Counted from the first letter of the stretch, positions 1 to 15,067 are shown. The stretch: 64,000 nt of DNA from Pelodera strongyloides (GCA_036852015.1 JAANDG010000141.1:124001-188000); one strand, 5' to 3'. Numbers and translations are program-made. The notes: generated by a model from the letters alone, not told the origin.

Positions 1-3000
1 GATTGCCAAGCTCAGGTTGTAAGCACTTAACAATTATAGTGAGCAGACCATTTTTATTAATTCTTTTCCAAAAATATTTATTCTTGCAAATAATTTTCCC
101 GTGCTAAAAAAACTAATTTTCCCGTGCTGATTTTTTTCGGAACAGGTAATTGTTGGAATTTTACGTAAAATAGATTACGATTTATTTTTAGTGCGGTTTC
201 CTCAAAAGGGCATATTATTGTCTAAAGAAGACGTGCTCGCGGAGAATTCACCTGCCAGCCCATGAGAAGAGCTTATTAGTCTATTTAAAAAACACATATG
301 TGGCACATGGAAGCTAAGTTGTGCTCTGTGAAAACTAAGGATAAGTAAACAAGACTGTCAAACAAGTGTGGTAAGGATGCTGAATAAATATGTAGAAGAT
401 TAATGCTTGGCGTCCCGCTGCGATGAACATCTGGAGAGCTTGTCTCGCAACGAACTTTACCGTTTAGAGCTGGGTAAGATTATTGGGGGAGGGGGTGGGT
501 CATTGTGCGGATTTGCTTAAATCGACTGTCCGTTTTTCCTGCAGCACATGAACAATTCCACTTGATAACACTTCAAACAAACACGAAGCTAATAGAAAAA
601 GTTTAAAGGAACATTGAAACTTTCATTTAAAATTATGGTGAAGAAATTGGGGCCTTGCGTTAATTACAGCAGACAAACAGGTACCCTGTCAATCTGAGTC
701 TCTCTTTCCCTCAGCGTTCCCACATAGTTTTTAGTTCAACTTTCAAGAAGTTTATCGAAAAGATCCGTTCGGCCCATTGTTCTTAAAATAAGGGTCTTTG
801 TTTTATCTGGTCATTCGTCTAAAGAAATTTGCGCGCGCAAGATTGAAATTACGCCTTTTTATTTTTGCATGGCTAGTTTAGCAAAACAAAGCTAACACAT
901 AACGAGCACCTCAGAATCCACTCTCATAATATCTTCATGTGAAATGTTATATGACTTGGATCCGTTCATGCATATATATTAATGGTGGTCGTTCAAGGCG
1001 AGGCTTCTATAATAAAACCAACTGAAGCATAATGGTTGGGGGTAGGTTGGGGAAAAGTGGTAGGTGCCCGTTTCTCGTTCATTTTGATGGCCACCAATTG
1101 AGGTAGGTTGCACTTCCTGAGTTTATAAAGTTAAAAAGCCCTGTTTCACAACCCAGTAATAAAGAAGAATGTCAAATAGTTTTTACAGCAGAAACGAAAG
1201 ATATAATTTGTCAACGATCATGAAGTGTATTTGTTCGGCTTTGTTTAATCGTAAGCTGGATTTCTGGATGCTAAACAATCGTTTTTAGCAAATGTGAAAA
1301 ACATTGGATGTCTTCTAGTTCGACGAAAGACAGGTGAAAGTTGACATTTAAGGTAACTAGGTAACACACAAAAATAATGAAATGAGGACACTTATGCTTA
1401 TAAACAGATCAAATCTGGCTTCCCTAGACAAAATTCACATCCGCTCCTCATGTAATTATGTAGTTCACAATGAAGATATACATATACGTAAAGACAGGTA
1501 TATGTTGGAAAAAGTAATCTTATTGGAATTCTATTATATTCCCAATGGTTCTATCTACACTAAATAATTTTTTGAATAAACATTGATCTTCGGAGCTACA
1601 TCACTCTAAAGAGAATATGTCTCTCGCACTATAACCAATAGCCGCCAAAGAGTTAATTATTATTATGTCTCCTTTATTGCAGAAGAGATACCGATAATGA
1701 GATACGACCTGAATAATTTATACGACAGCACTTGCCCTTGAATAGTGCTTTAATACGAGACGTACTAGTGCACTACCGTGAATTAATTTTGGAGAGTTTT
1801 GCTGATTATTCAGCGAGTCATATAATGTCCTATGACAAAAACGTCACTACTCTAGCAGACATGCATATTGGTCCGGAAAGCGGGATGGTCAGGTCCATTC
1901 TAACTTATCAAGTATACCTTGACTCAAAATGAGACCACTCAGAAATCGATGCGTGTCAAAAAAATCTTTTCAAACAACTCTCGGCGTCGTCTGGACGAAG
2001 GACAAAGAAACCTATGCTGGACAGAATAAATTATGACTATATTCAACAATACACCAAGCGTTGCACGGAGAAAACGGTGAAACATGGGCGTGCCATTAAA
2101 ATTAGCTATGATCTGATTCAGTTTCATCTGTTTATTAAGATGTTCGGTTTTCATTCTATTCCAAATCCTGTGTAATCGAATCAAATGAAACTAGGTTAAT
2201 GACAGGTTGCAAGGATGAAAAACAGCTAATGTAATTGTTCAAGCGCACAATATGAGGTTGCTCAAAAATCACATTACTATTTGGCAGTCAGTGTAGGATT
2301 ATTTTAGCTGAACAGCATAACGATACCCAAGCAGCCAGCGTGTTACATGGCATTTAGAAGTACTTTTGAATTACGGAATGTTGCATAAGAAACGTGAAAA
2401 GCTAGTTACATTCTCTTGTGCGAAAGGACATCTGTCGCCCCTGATTAGCAGAAAACTTCATCCTTCTGAAGAGATTGCAATCGTAGACGCCAAACCGACC
2501 AATCGGAAACATTTTTATGGTTCAACAACGGCGTGTTCACTCATTTGGCATAGTTGTTCTGAATTTAATGTTCTTGGATGGTTTGGAACTTCATTTACTT
2601 TTGCTTCCGCAGGGATTTCTATATAGGTAGAGGGCAAGGAAGGGCACTGAACACTGAGTTATGAAAGAAGTTGTGTGTTCTCAAAATAGTCGCGGTTCTA
2701 TTGTTAGGAGTACCCAATGGAATTGCCAATTCAATTAGGCCGACGAAGTCGAGCGGATGATGAGCGATAGAATGACCAACGAATGCGGAAGGACAAGTTA
2801 CGAGCATAGGTAACTTCCGAATCTAATTTAAGAAATTGATATCAGTTTCTTAAATTTTTTCAACAAAAGTCATAAATCACAAGTTCCAACCGTATTACAA
2901 CTGGACCTATTGTTACCGGAAAATTTAGAGACAACATCACAAAAGTAGACTGTTTTCACAACGGGGGGCAATTGGCAACAAAGGATACAACTAATGGATT

Positions 3001-6000
3001 TGTTATTTTCAATCTCATGTTTCTCTGCGTTATGGCTCTTTAATTTGAATATCGCTGCTACGTCGGCTCAAACGAAAAAGCTCGCGTGATGGTGCTATTT
3101 CGTGCGTTATGTGGCCACTTTCACTGAGAGCAATTAATTTCCAACTTGCAGATAACATTCCTTAAATGCAAAATTGCGTGCCAATTAGCAGTTTAGGTAG
3201 GCGCGTTTGTGTCGAGTGATCAAAAATGGGACGACATCAGGTTGTTTGAAGTTTTTGGGGGAGAATCATCATAGATAGAAGCCTTTTTCGGCAGTTTCTA
3301 TGCAATTTGCTCAATTAGGAGCCGAATCTTCGAGCCACTAATTCACTTTCCATGATTTGTCGACACACATACGGGAAAAAAACGGAGGATCGGAAAGGTG
3401 GCTCCCGAAATAGAGACACTCTCAGAATTTGATAAACTCCCACAACCTCCCGCCTAAGAAATCATTCTTTGTCACCGAAAGTGCTTTAAGACAAATGTTG
3501 TGGCAACGACCAGAAAACGGAATGGCACTAATGTCCTAAAATAAAGAAAAATGGTAAGTGGAATGTAGATGTAGCGTGGTAGTCAAAAGGATAATAGGGT
3601 CATCATCACAAAACGAGTTCTTTTTATTTTTTTACCAGATAAGAAGTGTATACCAAACATCACCGCAAAAATAGTTTACAGCAAGTTTTAAAAAGTACTC
3701 TCGCTGATGTTTTCAAATAATTTGGCTTTTGGCCCGAAATTTGGTCTGAAATAAATATAGCGCTCATTGAGCTAGCCGTCTCCCTTTAATCGCAAGTTTT
3801 TCTGGGTTGTGTTTGTCCTACTTCATCTATTCTTTGAAAACACAAATGAAAATAAATCTCAAAGTGTTATTTGATACCTTCGGCCAATTGTGGGGGCCGA
3901 CTCCATTTATCCATAACACGCAGTTAGTTATTCCACAACAAAACAACGAGAAAGAAAACATTCAGTAAAGACCGCGGTGGATTTTGAAGATGTTCCTGTG
4001 AACGTGAACGAGAGGCTCTTGTGTGACGAGACAAAATGCTTGATGACAGTGTGTTTCTTTTCAAAAAAAATATTATTTAAGTCAAATGTTCATGGCCTGA
4101 TTCATAGTCTGACACAGGAACAGTCTAACAGTAATCCGTTGATCCAGCTTAATAAAGGACGAAGGAATAAATTCGGATTTGCTCCAAATTTGCATTAAGA
4201 AAAAGCCTCTTTCTCACCATCAGTGTTTTCTTTAATTGAGCCACTTTATTCCCTAGAGCACCTTTTCTTTGTCGTCTCGTCCTCGCCTATATTATGTACG
4301 TTAGGCAATATTCACTAAGAAGAAGGCAAAATTAATTTCCGATATCACAAAGAAAATTCTGAACGTTTCCTGCACGTAGAGGTCCGCTTCTCGGAAGAAC
4401 GTATTGCAATTCATCTGCATGTTATAAATAAAAATACAAGGCAAATCACGTTTTACACGCACACTGCGAGCCTGACATGAATTTCTCAGGGTAGCCTTCT
4501 CAGCTTGCCCATTTGTTTCGGTGACTATTTTCCTTACCTGTAACCTGATTAGTTATATATTAAATTGCAAAAACTACCAACGGTTCGTTAATATGTTCGA
4601 AGATTGCGTGGCAGGGTTTACGGAACAAATTCAACGTGAAACAGTCGCTATAGCAAATCAGAATAAACACACAACCTTGCTTGTGCATCAGTGGCTGTTT
4701 ATTAACATCTCTATGTTAGCTGGACGAGGAATCCTTGTTTAACTTTAAAGGTCGCTATATCGTAAGGGGATAGAGGCCATAAAGGATAACGAGACTAACT
4801 AAGCCCATGCAGATAAAAGCTGAGGAGACGGTGAGGAGAACAAAAACAACACTTCCTTAAGCGAGAAAGAAGAATTAGTTAGGGAGGGAGGGAGAGGGGG
4901 TGTGTTTGTTTTTTACCGGACAAATGCAGATTACCTTCACTATATTTTCAGGTAAACTTCAATCCTCACGATTTATACACAAAGCGGGAAATCAGTTAGG
5001 AGATAGTATTTGCCATTCCGAAAAAATTCAGCATCAATTCTTCATCATGACTGAAACAAAACCTAGTTATTTAGTGAAATAGATTTCTGAATTATTCCGT
5101 GATCTGCACGAAGAGCAAGTGTCTGATTGTTAGAATAAAAGCGTGACAGTTATAATTTCGGCATAGTGCGCGCAATAAAAGCTTAGCAAAGTAAACCTTA
5201 CACGTTTACAAATTGTTCTTGCCACACATGTGATGATATCTGCTCCCGAATGTCCGAGCGTTCTACTTCGAAATCGAATTTCTCAGGCAAAAGCGCAAAA
5301 CACAAGGGGGAAGCTGAGCCCTTCATATGTGTCCGAATATAGACATATACTTAAATGGACTCAACACAATCTAATCCCAAGCAAGTGATATATACGTTAC
5401 TTAGTAAGTGTATTTGAATGAATTTGTGTACGCAACACATTTTAACAATGAAAATAATATTTAATAGAAGAGCTCGCGAAGCAAGTTAACATATCTCACA
5501 TAAAAGTGTGCAATCCTAATTGTGATGAATGCAAGTTGTTGAACTTTGTGCAAACTGATTTCCGAGAACTCGGATAAAATTGAATTTGGAAAAGATATGG
5601 AGGCACGTTTGCGTATTTGTGTGAAGGATTACCCATGGGAGTCTAGTCACTGTATAAACATTTGTGCTATCTATCCTGTTATAAAATTCACTTATTGTTC
5701 TCTTTTTTGTACATGTAGAGCGAAGAACATGAATACTAGGAAATATCAATCGTTTCAAACTCTTTTTTTGTGCGCATATGAATGTGATAAATTATTATGA
5801 ACACTGAGCCAAAATTATTCACAGTAATGTATGAAACTAAATCGTTTTTCTTTCGTAACTTTTTTTTTAGGAATTATGTGTTAGTATGATTAACTATGTA
5901 TGTCGTTTCATTTATTATCTTTTCGTTTTAATTATTTTTTAAAGGAATGCGCCCTTACTCTACCAGACAATAATCGAGAAAACAAACTATTTATTAAATG

Positions 6001-6562
6001 CAAGGAAATGTAAACAAAATGACCTGGTTCCACAACAGTACTAACTGGTGAGTTCCTCGAGTACCAAACGTACAAAAATACAGTACTTTTCCTACAGTTA
6101 AAAGGCACTTTGCAAGCAGCAATTAAATAAATTATGAAAAAAAATAGAAAATTGTATGAAAGGGAAAAGGTACTGCCTGCTAGTTTATTATCTATCGCTG
6201 ATGGCTTAATACGGTGATTTCAGCAGAAATCACCTGCATTCGCCTTCAAGAGATTTCTATGATAGCATTGATTGTTCGCTTCTGAACTGACATATACTGG
6301 AAGGACCCCGTTCCATCAAAAATAGTTCACGTAATACCACGTAATCGAAAACTATTAATAAATTACTGTTAATAATGACCACCAATATAAGCTTTCTCAC
6401 AAAGCGCTACACTTAAAATTGACGTAGGCAAAGTTGTTTGAAAATTAGTTGTAAGTACGCCGAAGTACGTTCCGACAAACATCAATGCGAAGGATGTGTT
6501 TTCATGAAAGTAGTGGCCTATTTGAGAATTATGTGAGAGGTTTCATTAAAAACCGCCACATA
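1..6562. other. Gene-poor region downstream of the SDR gene
   Basis: I see no exon chain that I can assign to a family on either strand. Short open frames occur (for example at 1732-1932 and 2366-2626, plus strand), but none has a recognisable motif, flanking splice sites in matching phase, or a family pattern. The sequence is A+T-rich with many short A runs on the plus strand, like the minus-strand introns further right. It may hold the 3' UTR of the gene that ends at 6563, or part of an unrelated gene lying further left. Confidence 0.5.
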
Positions 6563-9500
6563 CTACTGATTATGTGTCTTTCTGTAAGCGTCAAGCCGAT
6601 CCTTGTGTATGCCCAACATGACCAGAGGAACGAAGACTTTCTTGAACACAAAGAAACTGATCAACGAGCCGAAGGCAACCTGAAAGATGTGTATTCGGAA
6701 AAACTAATCACTAGAATTCAGCAATGTCTAACGGAAACTTTTTAACACTTCTATTCCTCATATATATCTTTCCGTAAGCAATATGCAAACACAAGTTTCT
6801 GCCTGATAATGAATATTGTCCATGAAACATACATGGACATCGTGTTGAATACATCCACTGATCAATTCAAATGTTCCGAGAGCATGGACTGCCTGAAACA
6901 CGGTTCTATGTTAAACATTTTATGGTTCCCGTAAGTAGTAAAAGGATTGACCTCTTTTAATTTCAGAATTATTTCGCACTCATTCAGCAGTGCAAAAATT
7001 AAAATGTGATTTTTGGGTGGTGAGTACGGTAACTAGTTATGGATCTTCTTTCGCGAATATCTTCCCCAATTTCGCATACTATGCAAAACGGTTTTCACAG
7101 CCACGTTTGAGTTACTGGGACATTTATCTCAGGAAAACTTTTTATACGTGGGCATGTGCCTTTAAGGAATAAAGCTTGGGCACATTCATTAATCTACGGG
7201 AGCTCGTATTTTACTAGTGCTTACGTCTTTTCTTAAAAAGAGACACTATATTTTCTATCATAAAAGATAATGATGATAAAGTGTACCGGGTTATTGTAGC
7301 ACATGTGTATAAGCAACAACGAAACATTGAGAGAACGAGAAAATAGTAATTATAACCCACCTGCTTGGCAAAGTTTTCAGCAGGTACGACGAACAGATCG
7401 TTCGCTTCGTGGGAATCGTATGAAGCCAGTTTCGTGGCAACAAGCAGAGGGACAAGGCACTAGAACGGAAACACCCAATTAGGTAATTTAGTTAAAGGTT
7501 ACCATCAACGGTATGGTATGTCTGGCGGTATGTCAACGGTATGGTAAAGGTATGTCTTGCGCTGATATCAAAAGCGTATACTGGGCATTGACAATGCGAT
7601 CTCTGCAAGCAATTGTGATGCCATACAAGAAGATTTACCCAGACAAAGGTTAAAGAAAATGCTCGTATTTTCCACTACACCAAGTACAAAAAAATAACAC
7701 TTTATTAGAAAACAAAAAGTATTCACCTGAATGCGAACATTTGTTCCTCTGAATTCGTCCGATAATGCGTCCGAAAAGAATGCAATCGCGGCCTTACTGG
7801 CGGGATATGCACTCAGGTATGGAAGTGGGCGCCATCCCTGAAAGATAAATTATTTTATTATATATAAAACAAAACAAAATGCAGCCCACTGCACTCCTCG
7901 CGTGTTCCCGCATGCAAATTTCTTCCACAATGTTTTGATGGCAAAACAACAGCGTCTAGAACAGTTCATTAAATCAATAGCATAATGACATTATGACGGG
8001 AGGAAATTGGGCCTCAAAACAATAGCAGTGCTCATTTATTCCACATCCCGACTTTCTTGCCTTTCAGTTGTTGTGTTGTACTCACGTTTCTGGTTGGTGA
8101 ACTCTCAAACAAGTAGAAAGTTGGGTGTTAGGTAAACCCTGGACCAAAGATTAACGACCCATGCATACACTTGTTAAAATGTGACGGCGAATTAGTCAAT
8201 TCTACGGCACACTCCACTATGGACGATCGTATATGAAGCCTGTGAAAAAGATTACAACCGCAACTGGTCTTAGTGAAGTTTTGTTAGTAATGCGGAAGTC
8301 GAGCGTCTTTTAAATATCGTAGGAAAACCTTCACGACCACCCACTCCAAATATGTACTACATCACTCAGTATATGTCAGTTTCCCCTTTCTCAAGTGCTT
8401 TTTCTCGCCCTCATTGTTCCCCTCATTAATGCTAATTTGATTTGCTATCCCTCTGTCATCTGCCAGAGCCGTATAATACATTTCCGTGTGTCTCTTTCGC
8501 TCTTAATCATTACAAGCGTATGCTCCGGTTCCTTACAATGGTCTTATTTTTTTTTGCACAGGCCATCTTTTTAATTTGTTGGATCCGCGAATTGCATCTT
8601 CAGGTCACGAAGCTCATGGGTGTCTGAAGGGCGTTACTCATGTCTAAATTAGGAAGAGGAAAATCTCTACAAAGACCCAATTGTAATTGCTTCGCAGTAG
8701 GCACTATAACCCCTTATTAAGGAATGCCGAGATTTCAACATGTTATACTTTCAAACATCAAAGTGCAACAATATGTGTTATGAACACCCGTAGTACCATT
8801 CTGAACTGCGTTCCGCTATGCTATACTCATTTGCAATTCAAACATATGAACGAACCACATTACATGAACATAATGTGTTCCCTTTGAGAACAAGTGCCCC
8901 TTTTAATCACCTATATTTTTATGAATTAGTTCTCAATGCTCGCGCTGTTGTTCTTAACCTAATCTTACCTTTGAAGAATATTATGCAAAAAAGCTCCCTC
9001 TGACCACAGCGATGAATATTTCCAACAAAGGCGCTGCATTTTTCACTAACGAAAATCTTTGTCTGCCTCTTTGTCCGGTTATTTACTAGTAAAAACTCAC
9101 AGTCATAGAAGACATGTTCACGATGACACCTCTGTTTCTTTGAATCATTCCTGGTAGAATCAGTTCGTTCATCTAAAGCGTTTCCATTTTTACACTGCCA
9201 TTAACCTCGTCACCCATTCACAATAATAGCTGAAAGTCTGCAAATCTATTCAGTAATCTAGATTCCGGAAACCTGCATAAGCTTTTTTTCCAGATTCAAT
9301 TACTTGATTTCTTTTAGCCTTTTCTTATGTGTTTTTGGTTAGAAATCTGAGGAGCACGGCGTAATGACTCATGACCCCCTCCTTAGAAACTAGTTACTGT
9401 AATTATTACCTTAACACTGCCCAACAGATTCACTCTGAGTATCTGTGATGCCATTCCTTCGTCCTGTTCAATAAGGTTGCCAACTTTCGGAGACGCCGTT

Positions 9501-10960
9501 CCGGCAAAGTTCACTGAAACAACTTGTCTATGTACAAGCATTATTTTGATGAGTAGACTAGGTTCTTTGGATGAGTTAGCGAAACCAGCCAGTGTTAACG
9601 AGGTAATGAACAAAGTAACCAAACAGCACTCTACGGGGAGTAGTATTATGCCAGCGCACCATATATTGTATCTGAGTATCCGCGGTAGTTCAGAACGTGG
9701 ACTGTCACACCCATAGTCCATTAACTCATTCAACAGTAAAAAACCGACCAAGTATTCCAACGTCCATCGTTTTAAGCTCCTCTGGCAGCGTTTGCAAATC
9801 ATCCTTATCGAAATCAAAGACAGAAGTTTTAACTTCTGCCTTGAAGTCTTTTTCTAAACACATTGTTATTTAATATATTTCAATCCGTCTTGGTAATCGG
9901 CACATCGTCTTTGCTCGATTAGAACTTTGTTTGGTTCATGTGTTCTTCCCAGAAAACCCAAATATACCAAATAAACCAAATATCTATCTGGTCTAGCCTA
10001 TGAAGCAATAAACATACTCAGTTCACTGGCAACTCTTTCCAATTTCGCGGGATTTCTTCCAAGAAGGAAAAATTTCCTCATTCCTCTTGCTTTGGCCAAC
10101 TCATTAATGTAAGCTCTTCCGATTCCGTCTGTACCACCAGTAACAACTAAAATATATTTATTATTTTGCTGAGGCGTCTAATGCATTTTATTAACGTACA
10201 ATTGGTTGATGAATATTAATGGATTTGCTGATTGCATGATAATGCTGTTGAACATTTTTGTCTACACATAAGATTATGACGACTAGTAGGACTAGTAGTA
10301 ATTCTCTGATTTTTATCGTGATCTTACTTATTGTTAGTAACTCAACTCGACCCCGTTCTTCTTTTCCTTGCTTGAAACCACCATGTGACATAGGTGACGT
10401 AGAATAATTAGACAAGTTCAACTTTCCCCCAATTACGGAAGCAATAAACTTTTTGCACCAGTGCGTGCAAAAAAGCAGCTGAGCTTGATACTACTAACTA
10501 TTCGATGTCATTCTTTGCCATACTTTTAATTCTGCTGTTTCCAAGGTTCCTATTCTTTTTGCAACCTGAACATATATTCAATAAAAAAATTAACAAAAAT
10601 AACAAACCAGTCCAGGAGTCACGCAGATTGGAGACATCAAATTCGGGAGTCAAAAAGTGTACGGTTATTGCTTTGGAAATAATGAAAAGAAATTTCAAAA
10701 CCCGGAGAGCAACGTACGACCATAGCAGATTCCAAAAGAGAGAATTTACAAAGAGCCAAGTAAACGCCGCCTAAAATGTTTTTAATGAAACGTTAAAAAA
10801 ACTGCAAACAATCGGAAAGTGCCAAGTACTTGTTTAAAAGGGCATAGGTCCCAGAACACATGTCTAACCGAATAGTATTATGAGTGAAATCATACCGTTC
10901 CCGCGATCAATCCCACATGTCTATACTCTCCGGGAATCTGGCTAAAGTCCACTTTCATAT
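6563..10960 (-). CDS. 17-beta-HSD12-like short-chain dehydrogenase, 5' exon missing
   Basis: Nine joined exons on the minus strand: 10960-10896, 10168-10018, 9853-9749, 9513-9410, 9172-9101, 7837-7727, 7459-7361, 6892-6833 and 6679-6563 (stop TAG). They give 294 residues in unbroken phase. The classical SDR signatures appear in order: the cofactor loop [12 protein letters not shown] (the family usually has NNAG), catalytic Ser in VNMSSMT, and the YPASK active site. TGxTDGIG, the PLLVATK segment and the hydrophobic C-terminal part are typical of the microsomal 17-beta-HSD3/12, LET-767 and HSDL1 branch, which reduces 3-oxoacyl-CoA or steroid ketones with NADPH at the ER membrane. Exon 1 here starts in phase 1, so at least one upstream exon with the start codon and N-terminal membrane anchor is missing. 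A hydrophobic frame at 11414-11229 was considered, but its donor phase does not fit. The exact substrate cannot be told from sequence. Confidence 0.87.
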
Positions 10961-13900
10961 CTGAAAAGCACACTTTTTTGAGATTTTTTCTATTACAAAC
11001 GACAAACACATTAAGCTGGTTAGGGGGAAACATAAGTACGAGGGGTGACAAAATTTAAAACAGTAATGGGAGCAAGTTGGGTGACGGGCGCTGCAGGACA
11101 CCTATGCTCGGGGAATGTCCCCCTTTAGGGTTGATCGGGCGAATGCGAGAGCCAGGTACCAAGGTCATTTGGATACACGCACTTTGAACATACATAGAGA
11201 CGACCAGCACATAGAGACCATATAAACTTCAGACAATCAACCCGACCTGGACCCGAAGGACATTGGCTTTCGGACACAATATTGTTCGCAAAAGGCAAAC
11301 AGTTGCAAATAAGGTTTTATTGTAGATCGGCAGAAACGTGACAAGAACATTCAATGAAAAGAAACCAGGTCCCACAGCGTAGAGAGAGGGTGAAATCAGC
11401 AAATATTTGCGCAAGAACTGAAAACCCCTTATGCCCTATAATTAGTGATGATAAGATGGCGGTGGAAGTCAACTTCGGAGCAAAATCAGACAATAAATTT
11501 TAGCGAAAATGAAAACATCCCCCCTATTCCTGGAACAGAACTGTTCAGCCGGTAAACCGGTTTTTCACCTATGGCCACGATAATTTGAGGATTGTGTGCA
11601 AAGAAAGCGGAAAATTGTAAAAAAAAAATACAAATTCCAAATACAATAGGAAAGTAAACAGCGCCAAGTTATGTTTCTCCGCCCGACTGCGAGTTTAACC
11701 AAAAATAGATATTGAATGCAGACAACACACTATGAACAGTGAAAGAAAATCCTTGACCTCCGCCCTAACTCTAAGTAAGATCTACAGACATAGATGACAA
11801 TCACATTCCCTTACACGCAAGAGTAAGAAAACCGGAATCAACTGAGGCATGCATTGGAGACATGTTAAATGAACAGTAAAACCTCTTACTACTTGTAAAT
11901 CCACATTTGAAATACGTAAAAATTGAGCTGAAACAACCGGGCGAATCGTAGGGAGCCCAGCACAGGTACGGCAAAATAATAAAAAAGTGAGACCTGATAT
12001 TCTCCGGGGGTGAAGAGAATTACTTGTTGTACTTGCCCATGTGGTATCTTTGCCCTTGATGGACCTACTACGAATGGCAGAAAGTACGTGCATTGCTAGC
12101 AAACGGTTTGTAGTATTTTCATGCTTCACACTAGATTTTTCCTGTATCAAACTAAAATGGTGTGTACTATTTTTGAAAGCTCTTTCCATCACGCTCTTCT
12201 TCCAAGTATTATATTTTTTGTCATGGCTAGTCAGATTTTTCTCGTGTTTAAGATTCAACGCTATATGCCAATATGCCACCCTTTCAGGTTAAATGCTGCT
12301 GATGCTAATCATCTACGCATCCTTGCTTCTTTTGCTGGGCAGTTCAGTGAGTTCAGGTATGTAGTCGGACGTAGGGATACGATTATACAGTGCGTTCCGT
12401 AAGTAAAGGAACACCCAAAAAATTTCGTTTTCGGCTTAAAAATCTCAGAAATTCTTCAAATAATCTGCACCATTGGATTCAGCGTGAAAAATGGACCTTG
12501 TTTTGTAAAATTTGGAAAAAAATATGCAGAATGTCGTCAGAAGCAATAGGCAACCGAAATCGGCATGTATCTAAACAATGTTGTGTTTAGTATAGCACAC
12601 GTCATACATCATAACTTTGTTTCTAGGCGATGACGCAGTTCCCCCTCTGTTGATGGCAGCAAAACGCAGTTTCAGCAAGGTATCAAATCACTACAAAGAG
12701 CTAACTTATATAACAACTCCCCATCTAGCAGCAGGAGCTTTGACACAGCAATAGTTGTGATATGATGTGTTCGGTGGTGTGTAGTGTGACTTGCTTCATC
12801 CTTTCCTTTTCAGGTGATCATACGGCCTGGTGAATTCGGATACTACAAACGAGACGGAAGGCTCGATAATCGGCTAATGCAACTTCTCAGCTTCAACTCA
12901 CTCAAATATCTTTGAAATGTAGAACATAAATATTCTTCGCAGAATATGGGACAACCGCACAGTTTCCACCCAAAGGTACCAAAATTGGGGAACTATGTAT
13001 TTATTCTCTACAATGAAGTATTCGTTGCACTTAAATCTTTGGTGGTGCGGTTTAGCTGTTCATAAATGTATTTCGATCGGCGTGTATATAAATTTGTGAA
13101 GTGAATCGGTTTCTTGCGAGTGCAAATATAGAAAACAACAAATTCATTCCAGCAGTTTATTATCACAATAACGGAGTGCAATATAAAAAAAAGAAAGCGG
13201 GAAAGCATTTTTGAAAAAGAAAAGTGGAAAAACGCTTTGAAATTCACAACTGAAGAGCAACGGAAAGCTGTTTTTTTTTGTGTCGCGTGGGGAACTTGCA
13301 TTTGTATATTTGCAAACTTCCCCGTTTTTTTTGTACATTATACATATATAGTATTCTTACACCAAACTAGAATAATAATGAGGTACAACGGACTATTTTC
13401 GAAGGGCTCCCTTTTAAAGAAAAGGGATAGTATGAATGTGAAAAAGGTAACTTGAAAAAAAAAGATTAATTGCTTACTGGAAACAAAATCAATTCTTTTT
13501 TTTTCAAGGAGGCATCATTCACGCGGGACCGGCCCGAACCAGTTGAAAACGTATAAAACAGTGCGAAATAGGATATGCGCTATAGAACTGAAGACTGGGG
13601 AATATTTTGATATTCAAAATAAATACTCCTCAGACTCCATAGTCAGCAAACAAAATATGATGCATAATACATACATGCGAGAAAAACAACTATCTACCTG
13701 TACAACGGGATTACGTACCGACACGAAATGTCAGATGGGTTCAATATATATATTAAGTTCGAAAATTGTTCGTGAAAAATTAAATTTTCAAGTGAACCCA
13801 TCCTCAAAAAGGGACACTGTACTCTGTACACCAAAATAGGAAAGAAAAGTTTAGGTTCCTAAGAAAGGAAAAGCGAACCAATAATTCTAAAAAGGTCTAC

Positions 13901-15067
13901 TATAGACTGAGAGTACTCACTAAATAAATCGATTATCAGCTAATCCAAGCAAAATAACCCGAATTTTTGGTTGGAAAAGACCTGGGATCATTTCCATTTT
14001 TTCGATATTCTTATTCGCATAGGACAGATGAAAAGGACACTTACGTATGATCAGAACTGACCACTTCTTATCTGTCCGTACGAGTTCACGTAAATGACAA
14101 TGATAGTATGAAGCACGTCACACTCAAATATGTACAAATACACATCACAAATTGGGGTACACACAGGCGGATAATACAATGAAATGATGACGCTAATTTA
14201 CAGCCTAAACATACATTTTAAAGCACTTTTTTCGTTTTTTTTCGTTAGGTACCACGGCCAATGAGGGGTTCGTATACATAGAAATATAAAAAGAACCAGC
14301 TCAACTGTGCGCATTCGATGATGATATTTAACACAATAAAGTGACAAACTGCAGACTAAAGAAGCATCAAAACAGTTCGGAATTTGAAATTTTCATGCGG
14401 GATGCTTCGCTAGTCAGAGCAGTGGATACAACAAGTAGATAAAATAACTACAACAATATACAAAACAGAAGATATTCCGAAATAAGGCACTTGCAGAACA
14501 AGAGTCGGTAGCCGACGAGAAGAGAAGATGCAAAAAAAATCAATAAATAAAACAACGATCACGAGACGAGCGAATTCTCTGTATATGACATCTACCCAAA
14601 ATGAAATGAGCTAAATGGCGAATCTTGAGTGAAGTGATACATTTCTAAGAAGGCAACCAGGGTTTTTTCTAAATTAAAATGATCATAAAGCTGATAAAAA
14701 AACGGATGCATATTTCAGGATGAGGACGGTAAAATGTCGGTAAAACTATATAAAATGAAAGAAAAAAGCAACGATGGGCGCCGCAAGTCCTCTTAGAATC
14801 AGAGAAGCATGACTTTCATAAGACAAATATACATATAAAAATGCAGCTACTGTTAGAAACCAAACCATTGATCGTAGGAAGAAACAATCAATAAGGTGCG
14901 CGAAGTAGCTGAGTAGTAAATAGCAGACTGCTCATAGACATTGTCCTGAAACCGAAAGACATGTTATTAAACATATTTACCTAAGTTTCAAATCAAAGCT
15001 TGAAAAGGAGAACAAGCCATGTTTTTCGCATGCGTGAGAAACGATAAAGATTAACATTACAAAAAAA
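10961..15067. other. Region between the SDR gene and the PARN 3' end
   Basis: It should contain the missing first exon and promoter of the minus-strand SDR gene and the 3' UTR of PARN. The longest open frame (12279-11782, minus, 165 codons) has no motif I recognise. A short Tc1/mariner-like terminal sequence lies near 12386. Otherwise it is A+T-rich, with A-rich plus-strand tracts. Confidence 0.45.
12386..12416 (+). mobile_element. Possible solitary Tc1/mariner-like terminal repeat
   Basis: The sequence begins TACAGTGCGTTCCGTAAGTA, which resembles the TA plus CAGTG termini of Tc1/mariner DNA transposons. I found neither the inverted partner within the next 2 kb nor a transposase frame. At best it is a relic end, and chance similarity is possible. 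Confidence 0.25.

Noticed and set aside
7499..7560. Repeated GGTATGGTA and GGTATGTC motifs
   Set aside because: They are short, irregular repeats inside an SDR intron with no clear unit; likely slippage.
11229..11414. Hydrophobic minus-strand frame as the missing first SDR exon
   Set aside because: Its possible donor (CAG then GTCGGG) ends in phase 0, but the next exon needs one carried base. No other donor in that frame fits.
11782..12279. 165-codon open frame on the minus strand
   Set aside because: It has no recognisable domain, no splice context, and residue composition like translated intergenic DNA. Length alone is not enough.
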